A DNA stretch of 6,106 bases from an uncultured beta proteobacterium (lineage in GTDB: Bacteria; Pseudomonadota; Gammaproteobacteria; Burkholderiales; Burkholderiaceae_C), in assembly GCA_903944555.1 (NCBI GenBank), contig CAJASG010000088.1:1-6106 (forward strand). The letters are read 5' to 3'. The notes under the pieces are model-generated. The model did not search any database, was not told the origin of the DNA, and saw only the letters and a program-made list of their open reading frames with translations. A program made the position numbers and the translations under genes. Positions 1 to 5,880 of this stretch are shown piece by piece (the stretch's first letter is position 1; each line of letters opens with the position of its first letter).

Positions 1-5
1 CGAAC

Positions 6-11
6 AAGGAG
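6..11 (+). promoter_or_regulatory. Ribosome binding site of rplT
   Basis: AAGGAG is a near-consensus Shine-Dalgarno sequence seven bases ahead of the ATG at 19. It fixes that ATG as the rplT start and is the strongest ribosome binding site in the window, as expected for a ribosomal protein gene. The 18 bases before the start hold no other feature. By the usual infC-rpmI-rplT order, rpmI would lie just outside the left edge. Confidence 0.85.
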
Positions 12-18
12 TAATCAC

Positions 19-378
19 ATGCCTCGCGTCAAACGTGGTGTAACGGCTCGCGCCCGCCATAAAAAAGTTCTAGCCCTTGCAAAAGGTTTTCGCGGTCGCC
101 GCGGTAATGTCTTCCGTATCGCTAAAGAAGCGGTAATGAAGGCTGGGCAATATGCCTACCGTGACCGTCGTACCAAAAAACGTGTCTTCCGTCAGTTGTG
201 GATTGCCCGTATCAATGCGGCTGCTCGTCAGTGCGGCATGACATACAGCCAATTTGCCAACGGTCTGAAGAAAGCAAACATCGAGATCGACCGCAAGGTT
301 CTGTCCGATATCGCTATTCACGACATGGCTGCTTTTGCTGGCATCGTGGAGCAAGTCAAGGCCAAGTTGGCTGCTTGA
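19..378 (+). CDS. rplT: 50S ribosomal protein L20
   Basis: L20 binds 23S rRNA early in assembly of the large ribosomal subunit. The 119-residue product is close in length to E. coli L20 (118 residues) and aligns along its whole length. It has the basic N-terminus starting MPRVKRGV, the RARHKK stretch, the conserved [10 protein letters not shown] segment, [14 protein letters not shown] and the C-terminal NGLKKA and EIDRK motifs. The first half is rich in Lys and Arg, which fits the long RNA-binding extension of the family. The start is set by the AAGGAG site seven bases upstream. In E. coli L20 represses its own operon at the rpmI leader, which is outside this window, so that cannot be judged here. 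Two hairpins follow the stop, the second a clear terminator. I see no anomalies. Confidence 0.98.
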   Translation: MPRVKRGVTARARHKKVLALAKGFRGRRGNVFRIAKEAVMKAGQYAYRDRRTKKRVFRQLWIARINAAARQCGMTYSQFANGLKKANIEIDRKVLSDIAIHDMAAFAGIVEQVKAKLAA

Positions 379-385
379 TTCGCGT

Positions 386-414
386 TAGAGCGCTGCTAAT
401 TTAGCAGCGGTCTA
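386..414 (+). other. Hairpin after rplT
   Basis: CGCTGCTA (391-398) pairs with TAGCAGCG (402-409) across a three-base loop. TAGA (386-389) pairs with TCTA (411-414) after a single G-G mismatch. The arm starts eight bases after the rplT stop. No T-run follows, so it is not a textbook intrinsic terminator. It may protect the rplT mRNA 3' end or act together with the terminator 13 bases downstream. The structure is read directly from the sequence; the role is inference. Confidence 0.6.
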
Positions 415-426
415 GGCACCAGAAAC

Positions 427-461
427 AAGGGCTAGAGCTTGAAAAGGCGCTAGCCCTTTTT
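427..461 (+). terminator. Intrinsic terminator between rplT and pheS
   Basis: AAGGGCTAG (427-435) pairs perfectly with CTAGCCCTT (450-458). After one A-G mismatch, GCTT (437-440) pairs with AGGC (445-448) around a GAAA tetraloop. The 3' arm runs into TTTTT (457-461). Arm length, GNRA loop and T-run fit a Rho-independent terminator. It ends 27 bases before the pheS ATG, so pheST either depends on read-through or has a promoter overlapping this hairpin. No Phe-rich leader ORF like E. coli pheM lies between rplT and pheS. Confidence 0.85.
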
Positions 462-488
462 CCATGACAAGAATATTCAAGAGAAGTT

Positions 489-1559
489 ATGAACGAGTTG
501 AACGTCATTGTCGACGCTGCCAAGGTGGCCTTCGCCCAAGCGGTAACCCCTGCTGACCTGGAGAACGCCAAGGCGCTTTTCCTAGGGAAGTCGGGCCGTA
601 TCACGGAATTGATGAAGGGCATGGCTGCCCTCCCGGTGGACGAGAAAAAATCTCGTGGTGCCGCCATCAACGTTGCGAAGCAGGCGATTGAAGCCGCCTT
701 GACCTCGCGGCGCCAAGCACTGGCGGATGCTGAGCTGCAAGTTCAGTTGCAAGCGGAGGCGCTTGATGTCACCTTGCCAGGCCGCCAGCGCGGGCAGGGC
801 GGTTTGCACCCAGTGTCCATTACGCTAGAGCGTATCGAGTCGATTTTCGGCTCCATGGGTTTTGAGGTCGCACAAGGCCCTGAAATCGAATCCGACTGGT
901 TCAACTTCACGGCCCTGAACACGCCCGAGGACCACCCCGCTCGCTCCATGCACGACACTTTTTATGTCGAAGGCGGCTCGGAATCTGCACCCAACCTGTT
1001 GCGCACCCATACCAGCCCCATGCAGATCCGCCATGCGGTGCAGCATGTCAAAAAACACCGTGCTGCCGCCAACGTGGCGGGTTCCGAATTGTTCGCCGGC
1101 GATATGCCTGAGATTCGCGTGATTGCCCCAGGCCGTACCTACCGGGTGGATAGCGATGCAACACATTCCCCCATGTTCCACCAGTGCGAAGGCCTGTGGG
1201 TCGGGGAGAACGTGAGCTTCAAGGATTTAAAGTTCGTATTCACGGATTTTTGCCGGACCTTTTTCGAGTCAGACGACTTGGTGCTGCGCTTTCGCCCCAG
1301 TTTTTTCCCTTTTACCGAGCCAAGTGCCGAGATTGACATCCAGTTCCAGAATGGCCCCTTGGCGGGCCGCTGGCTGGAAGTGGCTGGCTCCGGTCAGGTG
1401 CATCCCAATGTGGTTCGCAACATGGGACTGGACCCCGAAAAATTCATTGGCTTTGCCTTTGGCATGGGCCCAGACCGCTTGACCATGCTGCGTTATGGCG
1501 TCAATGACCTGCGGCTGTTTTTTGACGGCGATATCCGCTTCCTGTCGCAATTTCAATGA
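489..1559 (+). CDS. pheS: Phenylalanyl-tRNA synthetase alpha subunit
   Basis: This is the catalytic subunit of the cytoplasmic (alpha-beta)2 class II enzyme that charges tRNA-Phe with phenylalanine using ATP. The 356-residue product starts with the N-terminal coiled-coil region, including LFLGKSGRI near residues 30-38. The class II core follows: motif 2 around residues 215-235 (APGRTYR to FHQCEGLWV), the Phe pocket segment [10 protein letters not shown] at 272-281, and motif 3 GMGPDR near 325-330. Ala323 in GFAFG corresponds to E. coli Ala294, the residue governing Phe analogue selectivity, so the pocket looks normal. The protein is 29 residues longer than the 327-residue E. coli protein. Most of the excess is an insertion at about 182-206, between MQIR and [10 protein letters not shown]. 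An AAGAGAAG ribosome binding site precedes the ATG. pheT starts 25 bases after the stop. Confidence 0.98.
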   Translation: MNELNVIVDAAKVAFAQAVTPADLENAKALFLGKSGRITELMKGMAALPVDEKKSRGAAINVAKQAIEAALTSRRQALADAELQVQLQAEALDVTLPGRQRGQGGLHPVSITLERIESIFGSMGFEVAQGPEIESDWFNFTALNTPEDHPARSMHDTFYVEGGSESAPNLLRTHTSPMQIRHAVQHVKKHRAAANVAGSELFAGDMPEIRVIAPGRTYRVDSDATHSPMFHQCEGLWVGENVSFKDLKFVFTDFCRTFFESDDLVLRFRPSFFPFTEPSAEIDIQFQNGPLAGRWLEVAGSGQVHPNVVRNMGLDPEKFIGFAFGMGPDRLTMLRYGVNDLRLFFDGDIRFLSQFQ

Positions 1560-1584
1560 ATCGAACCTGGTAGTAAAGCTGACT

Positions 1585-4014
1585 ATGCAATTTTCCGAAT
1601 CCTGGCTCCGTACCTTTTGTAACCCCCCGATTTCCACGGCACAGTTGGCCGATACCCTCACCATGGCTGGGCTGGAAGTTGAAGAGCTGAAGCCTGTAGC
1701 GCCTCCGTTCACGCTGATTGTGGTGGGCGAGATCAAAGAAGCCGAACAGCACCCCAATGCAGACCGCCTTCGCGTGTGCAAGGTTGATGTGGGCCAGGCT
1801 GAGCTGCTGAATATCGTGTGCGGTGCACCTAACGCCCGCGTCGGCATTCGTATTCCTTGTGCTTTGGTGGGGGCTGAATTGCCACCCGGCGAGGACGGCA
1901 AGCCATTCCTCATCAAGGTCGGCAAACTACGGGGCGTGGAAAGTCAGGGCATGCTGTGCTCGGCCCGCGAACTCAAATTGACGGATGACCACGGTGGTTT
2001 GTTGGAACTGGCCGCAGACGCGCCTTTGGGCCAAAGCATTCGTGAACACCTGAATCTAGACGACACCCTGTTCACACTCAAGCTCACGCCCAACCTGGCA
2101 CATGCTTTAAGCGTGTACGGTGTAGCACGCGAGGTCTCCGCCCTGACGGGCGCACCCTTGATGTCCCCCACATTCACGCCCACGCCGGTGACCAACGCAG
2201 ACAAGCTCGCGGTCAAGATCAGTGCCCCTGATTTGTGCGGTCGTTTTTCTGGTCGCGTGGTGCGAAATGTTAATACCAAGGCGGTAACCCCCCAGTGGAT
2301 GGTGGATCGACTGGCCCGCAGCGGCCAGCGCAGCGTGACCGCGTTGGTTGATATTTCGAACTATGTGATGTTTGAGCTGGGTCGCCCATCCCACATTTTT
2401 GACCTGGACAAAATCCATGGCAGTCTCGACGTGCGTTGGGGCAAAGCGGGCGAGCAAATCAAGCTGCTCAATGGCACCACCGTCACGGTGGATGACAAGG
2501 TGGGCGTGATCGCCGACGACGTGCAGGTCGAGTCGCTGGCCGGAATCATGGGTGGGGACTCAACCTCCGTGACCGACGACACCCAGCACGTCTACGTAGA
2601 AGCCGCTTTTTGGTGGCCCAAGTCCATTGCCGGGCGCTCGCGTCGGTTTAACTTCTCTACGGATGCCGGTCACCGGTTCGAGCGAGGTGTTGACCCCAGC
2701 CTGACCGTGGAACACATTGAGCGCATCACGCAACTCATTCTGGAAATATGCGGCACACCGCAAACAACCTGCGGTCCGGTGGATGACATGCAGGCTAACT
2801 TACCCAAGGCCGTGCCGGTCAGCTTGCGCGTGGCGCGTGCTGCCAAAATCATTGGCATGCCTTTGACGCAGGCACAGTGTGTCGATGCGCTGGAGCGCTT
2901 GGGGCTGCAATTGCAGCAGTCCGAAGGTGTGGTGACTGTGCTGCCACCGTCGTACCGTTTCGACCTTCAAATTGAAGAAGACCTGATCGAAGAAGTGGCC
3001 CGCATGGTGGGTTACGACAACCTGCCGCACACGCCACCTTTGGCGCCAATTACCGCCAAGATACGCCCCGAGTCCGAGCGCAGTCCCTTTGCGGTTCGCC
3101 ATGCGCTGGCTGCTCTGGGTTACCAGGAAACTATCAACTTCAGCTTTGTGGAAGAGCGCTGGGAGCATGAGTTGGCGGGTAACCCCAACCCGATCAAACT
3201 GCTCAACCCCATCGCTAGTCAAATGAACGTCATGCGCTCGTCGCTGGTTGGCTCATTGCTGCAAGTGTTGAAGTTCAACCAAGCCCGTAAAGCCCCGCGT
3301 GTCCGGGTATTTGAGTTGGGCCGCGTGTTCTTGCGGGATGCCTCGGTCAAAGGCTCGGACACGGCCGTAGAAGGCTTTTACCAACCCATGCGGGTGGCCG
3401 GTTTGGCAAGCGGCTCGGCAGAAGCGCTGCAATGGGGCCGCAAAGAGCAGGGCGCTGATTTTTACGATGTCAAAGGCGACGTTGAGGCACTGCTTGGCAA
3501 CCTGCAGGCGGAGTTTGTGCCCGGTAGCCACCCTGCCATGCATCCAGGTCGCTGCGCACAGGTCATGCTGGGCGGCAGGGCGATTGGCTTTGTCGGCGAG
3601 TTGCACCCTAAGTGGCGCCAAGCCTATGAGTTGGCTCAGGCCCCCATTCTGTTTGAACTGGATCTCGATCCGGTGATGCAACGCGTGGTGCCCGTGTTCA
3701 AGTCCGTGGCCAAGTTCCAGGCGGTTCAGCGCGACATTGCGGTGGTGGTCGCTGATCAGGTCAACCATGCGGCACTCATGACGGCTATTTGGGCCGCTCC
3801 TACCGCAGGTCTGTTGCAAGATGCGCAGCTGTTTGACGTCTACCGCCCCAAGCCCGGCCTTGATGCGCCAAGCGGCGCCGGTGACCGTAGCCTGGCTGTG
3901 CGGCTTACGCTCAACAGCGACGACGCCACGTTGACCGAAGAGCAGATCGAATCCGTTGTCAAAGCAGTGGTGGGTCAGCTCACAACTGACCTTGGCGCTC
4001 GCCAGCGCGCCTGA
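1585..4014 (+). CDS. pheT: Phenylalanyl-tRNA synthetase beta subunit
   Basis: This is the partner of PheS, which binds tRNA-Phe and hydrolyses mischarged Tyr-tRNA-Phe. The product has 809 residues, near the 795 of E. coli. Domains in order: N-terminal module and OB-fold tRNA-binding domain (about 39-150, with HPNADRLRV at 56-64); B3/B4 editing domain (about 165-385, including [10 protein letters not shown] at 167-176, GIMGG near 318 and HRFERGVD near its end); B5 domain (about 410-482); the catalytic-like core ([16 protein letters not shown]); and a C-terminal ferredoxin-like anticodon-binding domain from about 705 ([13 protein letters not shown]). The ATG at 1585 is chosen because it gives the family N-terminus ([11 protein letters not shown]). 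The frame is open back to 1495, but that extension overlaps pheS and has no family counterpart. No strong Shine-Dalgarno is seen, so translational coupling to pheS is plausible. Confidence 0.98.
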   Translation: MQFSESWLRTFCNPPISTAQLADTLTMAGLEVEELKPVAPPFTLIVVGEIKEAEQHPNADRLRVCKVDVGQAELLNIVCGAPNARVGIRIPCALVGAELPPGEDGKPFLIKVGKLRGVESQGMLCSARELKLTDDHGGLLELAADAPLGQSIREHLNLDDTLFTLKLTPNLAHALSVYGVAREVSALTGAPLMSPTFTPTPVTNADKLAVKISAPDLCGRFSGRVVRNVNTKAVTPQWMVDRLARSGQRSVTALVDISNYVMFELGRPSHIFDLDKIHGSLDVRWGKAGEQIKLLNGTTVTVDDKVGVIADDVQVESLAGIMGGDSTSVTDDTQHVYVEAAFWWPKSIAGRSRRFNFSTDAGHRFERGVDPSLTVEHIERITQLILEICGTPQTTCGPVDDMQANLPKAVPVSLRVARAAKIIGMPLTQAQCVDALERLGLQLQQSEGVVTVLPPSYRFDLQIEEDLIEEVARMVGYDNLPHTPPLAPITAKIRPESERSPFAVRHALAALGYQETINFSFVEERWEHELAGNPNPIKLLNPIASQMNVMRSSLVGSLLQVLKFNQARKAPRVRVFELGRVFLRDASVKGSDTAVEGFYQPMRVAGLASGSAEALQWGRKEQGADFYDVKGDVEALLGNLQAEFVPGSHPAMHPGRCAQVMLGGRAIGFVGELHPKWRQAYELAQAPILFELDLDPVMQRVVPVFKSVAKFQAVQRDIAVVVADQVNHAALMTAIWAAPTAGLLQDAQLFDVYRPKPGLDAPSGAGDRSLAVRLTLNSDDATLTEEQIESVVKAVVGQLTTDLGARQRA

Positions 4015-4046
4015 TCGCCCTGACCCGAAAAAAGAATCGAGCCACT

Positions 4047-4382
4047 ATGGATTTTTCCGTCGAAAGTCTTGAGACCCCTGCGCTGACCAAGGCACAGTTG
4101 GCGGACCTTCTGTTTGACCAAATTGGACTCAATAAGCGCGAGTCCAAGGACATGATCGATGCTTTTTTTGACTTGATTGCCGTCAGCCTGGTGGATGGCA
4201 CCGATGTCAAGATTTCTGGTTTTGGCAACTTTCAGATTCGCACCAAAGCGCCTCGGCCGGGTCGCAACCCCCGTACCGGCGAGGCTATTCCCATTCAGGC
4301 GCGCCGGGTGGTCACATTTCACGCCAGCCATAAGCTCAAAGAGCAAATTCAGGACGAGCCCAAGCTCCCATCCGCGGTTTAA
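4047..4382 (+). CDS. ihfA: Integration host factor subunit alpha
   Basis: IHF-alpha pairs with IHF-beta to bend DNA sharply at specific sites, acting in nucleoid structure, transcription, replication and site-specific recombination. The 111-residue product carries the HU/IHF fold. It has [17 protein letters not shown], the GFGNF turn at 58-62, and the arm [10 protein letters not shown] at 70-79, whose Pro75 corresponds to the proline that intercalates between base pairs. QARRVVTF and a C-terminal helix follow. The pairing of NPRTGE with [11 protein letters not shown] favours IHF-alpha over HU, and the position after pheT supports this. About ten extra residues precede the usual ALTKA start. 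The ATG lies 32 bases after pheT with only a weak purine-rich stretch ahead, which suggests cotranscription and perhaps coupling. Confidence 0.96.
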   Translation: MDFSVESLETPALTKAQLADLLFDQIGLNKRESKDMIDAFFDLIAVSLVDGTDVKISGFGNFQIRTKAPRPGRNPRTGEAIPIQARRVVTFHASHKLKEQIQDEPKLPSAV

Positions 4383-4411
4383 GCAACATCTGTTGATATT
4401 TTCGAGGTGTA

Positions 4412-4430
4412 GCGCAATCAGTCTTTGCGC
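4412..4430 (+). other. Small hairpin in the ihfA-merR gap
   Basis: GCGCAA (4412-4417) pairs with TTGCGC (4425-4430) around a seven-base loop. A second short inverted repeat, TAGAG (4443-4447) with CTCTA (4452-4456), follows. No T-run comes after either, so I do not call a terminator. These are the only structures I see in the 102 bases between ihfA and the MerR gene. The second could be an operator half-site pair for the regulator, but that is a guess. Confidence 0.3.
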
Positions 4431-4484
4431 AACGGTAAAACTTAGAGTAACCTCTACGCTTTGCCTCGTACATCATTGATTTCA

Positions 4485-4931
4485 ATGGAGAATAATCTCC
4501 CCCCCATTCCCGCAAAACGCTACTTCACCATCGGTGAGGTGGGTGATTTGTGCGGCGTAAAACCCCATGTGCTCCGTTATTGGGAGCAGGAGTTCACGCA
4601 ACTGCGGCCTATGAAGCGCCGTGGCAATCGCCGCTACTACCAGCACCATGAAGTGCTGATGATTCGTCGTATTCGTGATTTGCTTTACGACCAAGGCTTC
4701 ACCATCAGCGGTGCCCGCAACAAGATGCAGGAATTGTTGCAGGGGGATCGCGACAAAAAACGCAATGGCGAAGTCATGCTCGACGGTGTGGATGTGCTGG
4801 AGATCGATGACGTGGATCTGGACGACTTTGACGACAGCCAACCGCTGGAGGCGTCCGAAGCGGTTTCTGACCAACTCACGCACTTAAGGCGTGAATTATT
4901 TGAAATCAGGGAGCTGCTGACCGCTGCTTAG
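4485..4931 (+). CDS. MerR-family transcriptional regulator
   Basis: This is a 148-residue DNA-binding regulator, probably dimeric. The MerR winged helix-turn-helix covers about residues 13-85: YFTIGEV (13-19), CGVKPHVLRYWE (23-34), RRGNRRYY (45-52, the wing) and IRRIRDLLYDQGFTISGAR (60-78). A very acidic stretch follows (about 106-117, EIDDVDLDDFDD). A C-terminal helix (about 131-147) could form the dimer coiled coil. There is no Cys pattern for metal sensing and no ligand-binding domain, so the signal is unknown. The small size and position after ihfA match a regulator I associate with this locus in betaproteobacteria; no gene symbol is justified. I chose ATG 4485 because it gives the short N-terminus ending in PIPAKRYFTIGE. 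A TTG at 4461 is in frame but less likely. No clear Shine-Dalgarno precedes either. Confidence 0.9.
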   Translation: MENNLPPIPAKRYFTIGEVGDLCGVKPHVLRYWEQEFTQLRPMKRRGNRRYYQHHEVLMIRRIRDLLYDQGFTISGARNKMQELLQGDRDKKRNGEVMLDGVDVLEIDDVDLDDFDDSQPLEASEAVSDQLTHLRRELFEIRELLTAA

Positions 4932-4954
4932 CGATTTTCGTCCCCGCCTCAGGT

Positions 4955-4960
4955 TATAAT
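4955..4960 (+). promoter_or_regulatory. -10 box of the tRNA-Pro promoter
   Basis: TATAAT matches the sigma-70 -10 consensus exactly and ends 12 bases before the mature tRNA 5' end, so transcription would start at or just before the tRNA. No good -35 hexamer is visible 16-18 bases upstream; the best candidates around 4932-4940 are weak. The box sits between GCCTCA (4946-4951) and TGAGGC (4962-4967), a perfect 6-base inverted repeat. Repeats of that size are common by chance. The promoter lies just downstream of the MerR gene's stop. Confidence 0.65.
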
Positions 4961-4972
4961 TTGAGGCTAGAT

Positions 4973-5049
4973 CGGTGTGTGGCGCAGCCTGGTAGCGCAC
5001 TTGCATGGGGTGCAAGGGGTCGAAGGTTCGAATCCTTTCACACCGACCA
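4973..5049 (+). tRNA. tRNA-Pro (anticodon GGG)
   Basis: This is a 77-base cloverleaf with encoded CCA. The acceptor stem is CGGTGTG (4973-4979) with CACACCG (5039-5045), then discriminator A5046 and CCA 5047-5049. The D-arm includes GGCGCAGCCTGGTAGCGC. The anticodon stem CTTGC/GCAAG (5000-5004, 5012-5016) holds the loop ATGGGGT, giving anticodon GGG at 5007-5009 followed by G37. The T-arm loop is TTCGAAT. The C1-G72 pair and A73 are typical of bacterial tRNA-Pro. It would read CCC and CCU codons. A consensus -10 box lies upstream and an intrinsic terminator downstream, so it is probably a single-gene transcription unit. Confidence 0.97.
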
Positions 5050-5059
5050 ATAGATAAGA

Positions 5060-5095
5060 AAAAGGCCTCTAAGTAGCGATACTCAGAGGCCTTTT
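5060..5095 (+). terminator. Intrinsic terminator after tRNA-Pro
   Basis: AAAAGGCCTCT (5060-5070) pairs perfectly with AGAGGCCTTTT (5085-5095). After one A-C mismatch, AGTA (5072-5075) pairs with TACT (5080-5083) around a GCGA tetraloop (GNRA type). A-run and T-run flank the stem, so it could work in both directions. It begins 11 bases after the tRNA CCA and closes that unit. Confidence 0.9.
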
Positions 5096-5106
5096 CCATT
5101 GGTGAA

Positions 5107-5148
5107 TCAATAGCTTACGCTGCAATCGCGTACAAAGCCCGCTATTGA
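5107..5148. repeat. Nested inverted repeat after the tRNA-Pro terminator
   Basis: TCAATAGC (5107-5114) is the exact reverse complement of GCTATTGA (5141-5148). Inside it TACGC (5116-5120) pairs with GCGTA (5128-5132). Together they form a long hairpin with an uneven internal loop. There is no coding frame here and no T-run. It may be a copy or fragment of a dispersed intergenic element, but I see no second copy in the window. Confidence 0.5.
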
Positions 5149-5163
5149 CTGGCACACCAAAGC

Positions 5164-5223
5164 GGGGGAACATCCTGGGGAATAGAACGGGATTCCTGAT
5201 GTTTTGGGGGTAAATGTTCCCCC
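5164..5223. repeat. G/C-tract inverted repeat
   Basis: GGGGGAACAT (5164-5173) is the exact reverse complement of ATGTTCCCCC (5214-5223), 40 bases apart. Competing pairs exist inside: AACATC (5169-5174) with GATGTT (5198-5203), GGAAT (5179-5183) with ATTCC (5192-5196), and TGGGGG (5205-5210) with CCCCCA (5219-5224). I see no coding frame. Repeated GGGGG/CCCCC tracts near a tRNA 3' end can be remains of an integrase binding region or of an insertion sequence end, but neither is shown here. Confidence 0.5.
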
Positions 5224-5251
5224 ATTTTCCATGGAGGCTAGAGGCATATTT
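5223..5251 (+). repeat. Dispersed intergenic repeat, copy 1 (partial)
   Basis: This stretch matches positions 5779-5807 at 23 of 29 bases without gaps, sharing the core GCTAGAGGC (5237-5245 here, 5793-5801 there). Only the right half of the unit is recognisable, because the upstream sequence is the G/C-tract inverted repeat. I associate this motif with short repeats between genes in Comamonadaceae, from memory and unchecked. It lies just before the broken toxin gene. Confidence 0.5.
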
Positions 5252-5301
5252 CTTCTAGATAGTTGCTGTCATGCCATTTTGCTGCTTTTGGCATAGTTTG
5301 T

Positions 5302-5472
5302 GACGGTGCCCACAGTCAGCAAGAGGCCCGGCTTCACGCCTTGGGCAAGACAGACGATGCGCGGGCGCTGCACATTACTTTCACATTGGGCCAATTGGGC
5401 GCGTTGATCTGCGTTATTTCAGCACGCAACATGCACCGAATGGAGCGAACTATTTATGGCCAAGCCAACTAA
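5302..5472 (+). pseudogene. brnT: BrnT-type toxin remnant (C-terminal part)
   Basis: BrnT toxins are small RelE-fold ribonucleases neutralised by the ribbon-helix-helix antitoxin BrnA. The surviving 56 residues look like the second half of such a toxin: AHSQQEARLHALGKTDDAR, then HITFTL, then the family C-terminus VISARNMHRMERTIY. The N-terminal part, where BrnT normally shows a pattern like WDPxKAxxNxxKHGV, is missing. The frame stays open back to a TTG at 5263, but those residues look like nothing in the family, and copy 1 of the dispersed repeat lies just before. Family proteins are about 90 residues, so roughly 35-40 are lost. The 3' end overlaps the brnA start by 17 bases, the usual toxin-then-antitoxin layout. 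The toxin is probably inactive. The BrnT call is from remembered family motifs. Confidence 0.7.
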
Positions 5473-5722
5473 ACCCATCCCCCAATTCGCCGACGAAGCC
5501 CAAGAACGCGCCCATTGAGAAGCGCACGACTCCACGGTGTATGTGGACTGGTCGCACGCCCGCAAAGTGACTCTGCCTAGCCTGAAGCCGACCACGCAGA
5601 CGATTTCGCTGCGGTTGCCACAGTATCTGCTGGACTCCAGCAAAACAGCCGCCAATGCCCGTGATGTGTCCTACCAGTCACTGATCAAGGTGTGGTTGCA
5701 AGAAAAACTGCACAGTCATTAA
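5456..5722 (+). pseudogene. brnA: BrnA-type antitoxin, interrupted by in-frame TGA
   Basis: BrnA is a ribbon-helix-helix antitoxin that binds BrnT and represses the operon. Reading from ATG 5456 (GGAG ten bases upstream) gives MAKPTKPIPQFADEAQERAH, then TGA at codon 21 (5516-5518), then EAHDSTVYVDWSHARKV and the DNA-binding part TISLRLPQYLLD, ARDVSYQSLIKVWLQEKL. The family usually has an aromatic residue, often Trp, where the TGA falls (ER-x-W-E-x-HDST), so a TGG to TGA change at 5518 is the likely lesion. The frame is otherwise intact: 88 codons before the stop, as expected for BrnA. A GTG at 5537 could restart a 61-residue protein holding the whole ribbon-helix-helix domain, without an obvious ribosome binding site. 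With the toxin truncated, loss of constraint on the antitoxin is expected. Confidence 0.78.
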
Positions 5723-5767
5723 TCCGCGGATTGACGCGCGGGGTTGTGTGATTGCTATGAAGTTAGG

Positions 5768-5807
5768 AGCTGCTTGCGCATATTCCACGGGTGCTAGAGG
5801 CTGATTT
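5768..5807 (+). repeat. Dispersed intergenic repeat, copy 2, with hairpin
   Basis: AGCTGCTTGCGC (5768-5779) pairs imperfectly with GTGCTAGAGGCT (5791-5802), with ten pairs and two mismatches around an 11-base loop. The right half matches 5223-5251 at 23 of 29 bases. The unit probably extends a little on both sides (about 5753-5820). I recall very similar hairpin units in intergenic DNA of Comamonadaceae; this was not searched. It occupies the 158 bases between the brnA stop and the Phd relic, which hold no credible gene. Confidence 0.55.
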
Positions 5808-5880
5808 GATGCATAAATATGTGTTGAATTGGGGGCCATGCAGCGGTTGATCAGCTCCAATGCCTTGCTTTAGCTAAATA

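Noticed and set aside
1495..1584. Upstream extension of the pheT frame by 30 residues
   Set aside because: It overlaps the 3' end of pheS and has no counterpart in PheT proteins. ATG 1585 gives the family N-terminus.
1269..1925. Long minus-strand frame opposite pheS and pheT
   Set aside because: It spans two well-supported genes on the other strand and has low-complexity, Ser/Thr-rich content typical of an antisense shadow.
3253..3819. 188-codon minus-strand frame opposite pheT
   Set aside because: It lies wholly inside the conserved pheT core on the opposite strand; its His-rich composition reflects antisense of coding DNA.
4461..4484. TTG start adding eight residues to the MerR protein
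   Set aside because: The added residues match nothing I know in the family, and ATG 4485 gives the expected short N-terminus.
4946..4967. GCCTCA/TGAGGC around the tRNA -10 box as an operator
   Set aside because: Six-base inverted repeats at short spacing are frequent by chance, and no regulator is known to me for this tRNA.
4896..5099. Minus-strand frame across tRNA-Pro
   Set aside because: Its translation is the familiar artefact of reading a tRNA gene and its flanking terminator in antisense; there is no independent gene signal.
5516..5518. TGA in brnA as selenocysteine or a Trp codon
   Set aside because: No selenocysteine insertion hairpin was evident, the family does not use it, and other genes here use TGA as stop (pheS, pheT, rplT). 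A nonsense mutation is simpler.
5678..5860. Minus-strand frame over copy 2 of the dispersed repeat
   Set aside because: It is mostly a translation of the repeat and the brnA 3' end; there is no start signal and no family resemblance.
5869..5878. TTTAGCTAAA palindrome as a Phd operator
   Set aside because: About six perfect 10-base palindromes are expected by chance in 6 kb, and this one overlaps nothing else that marks an operator.
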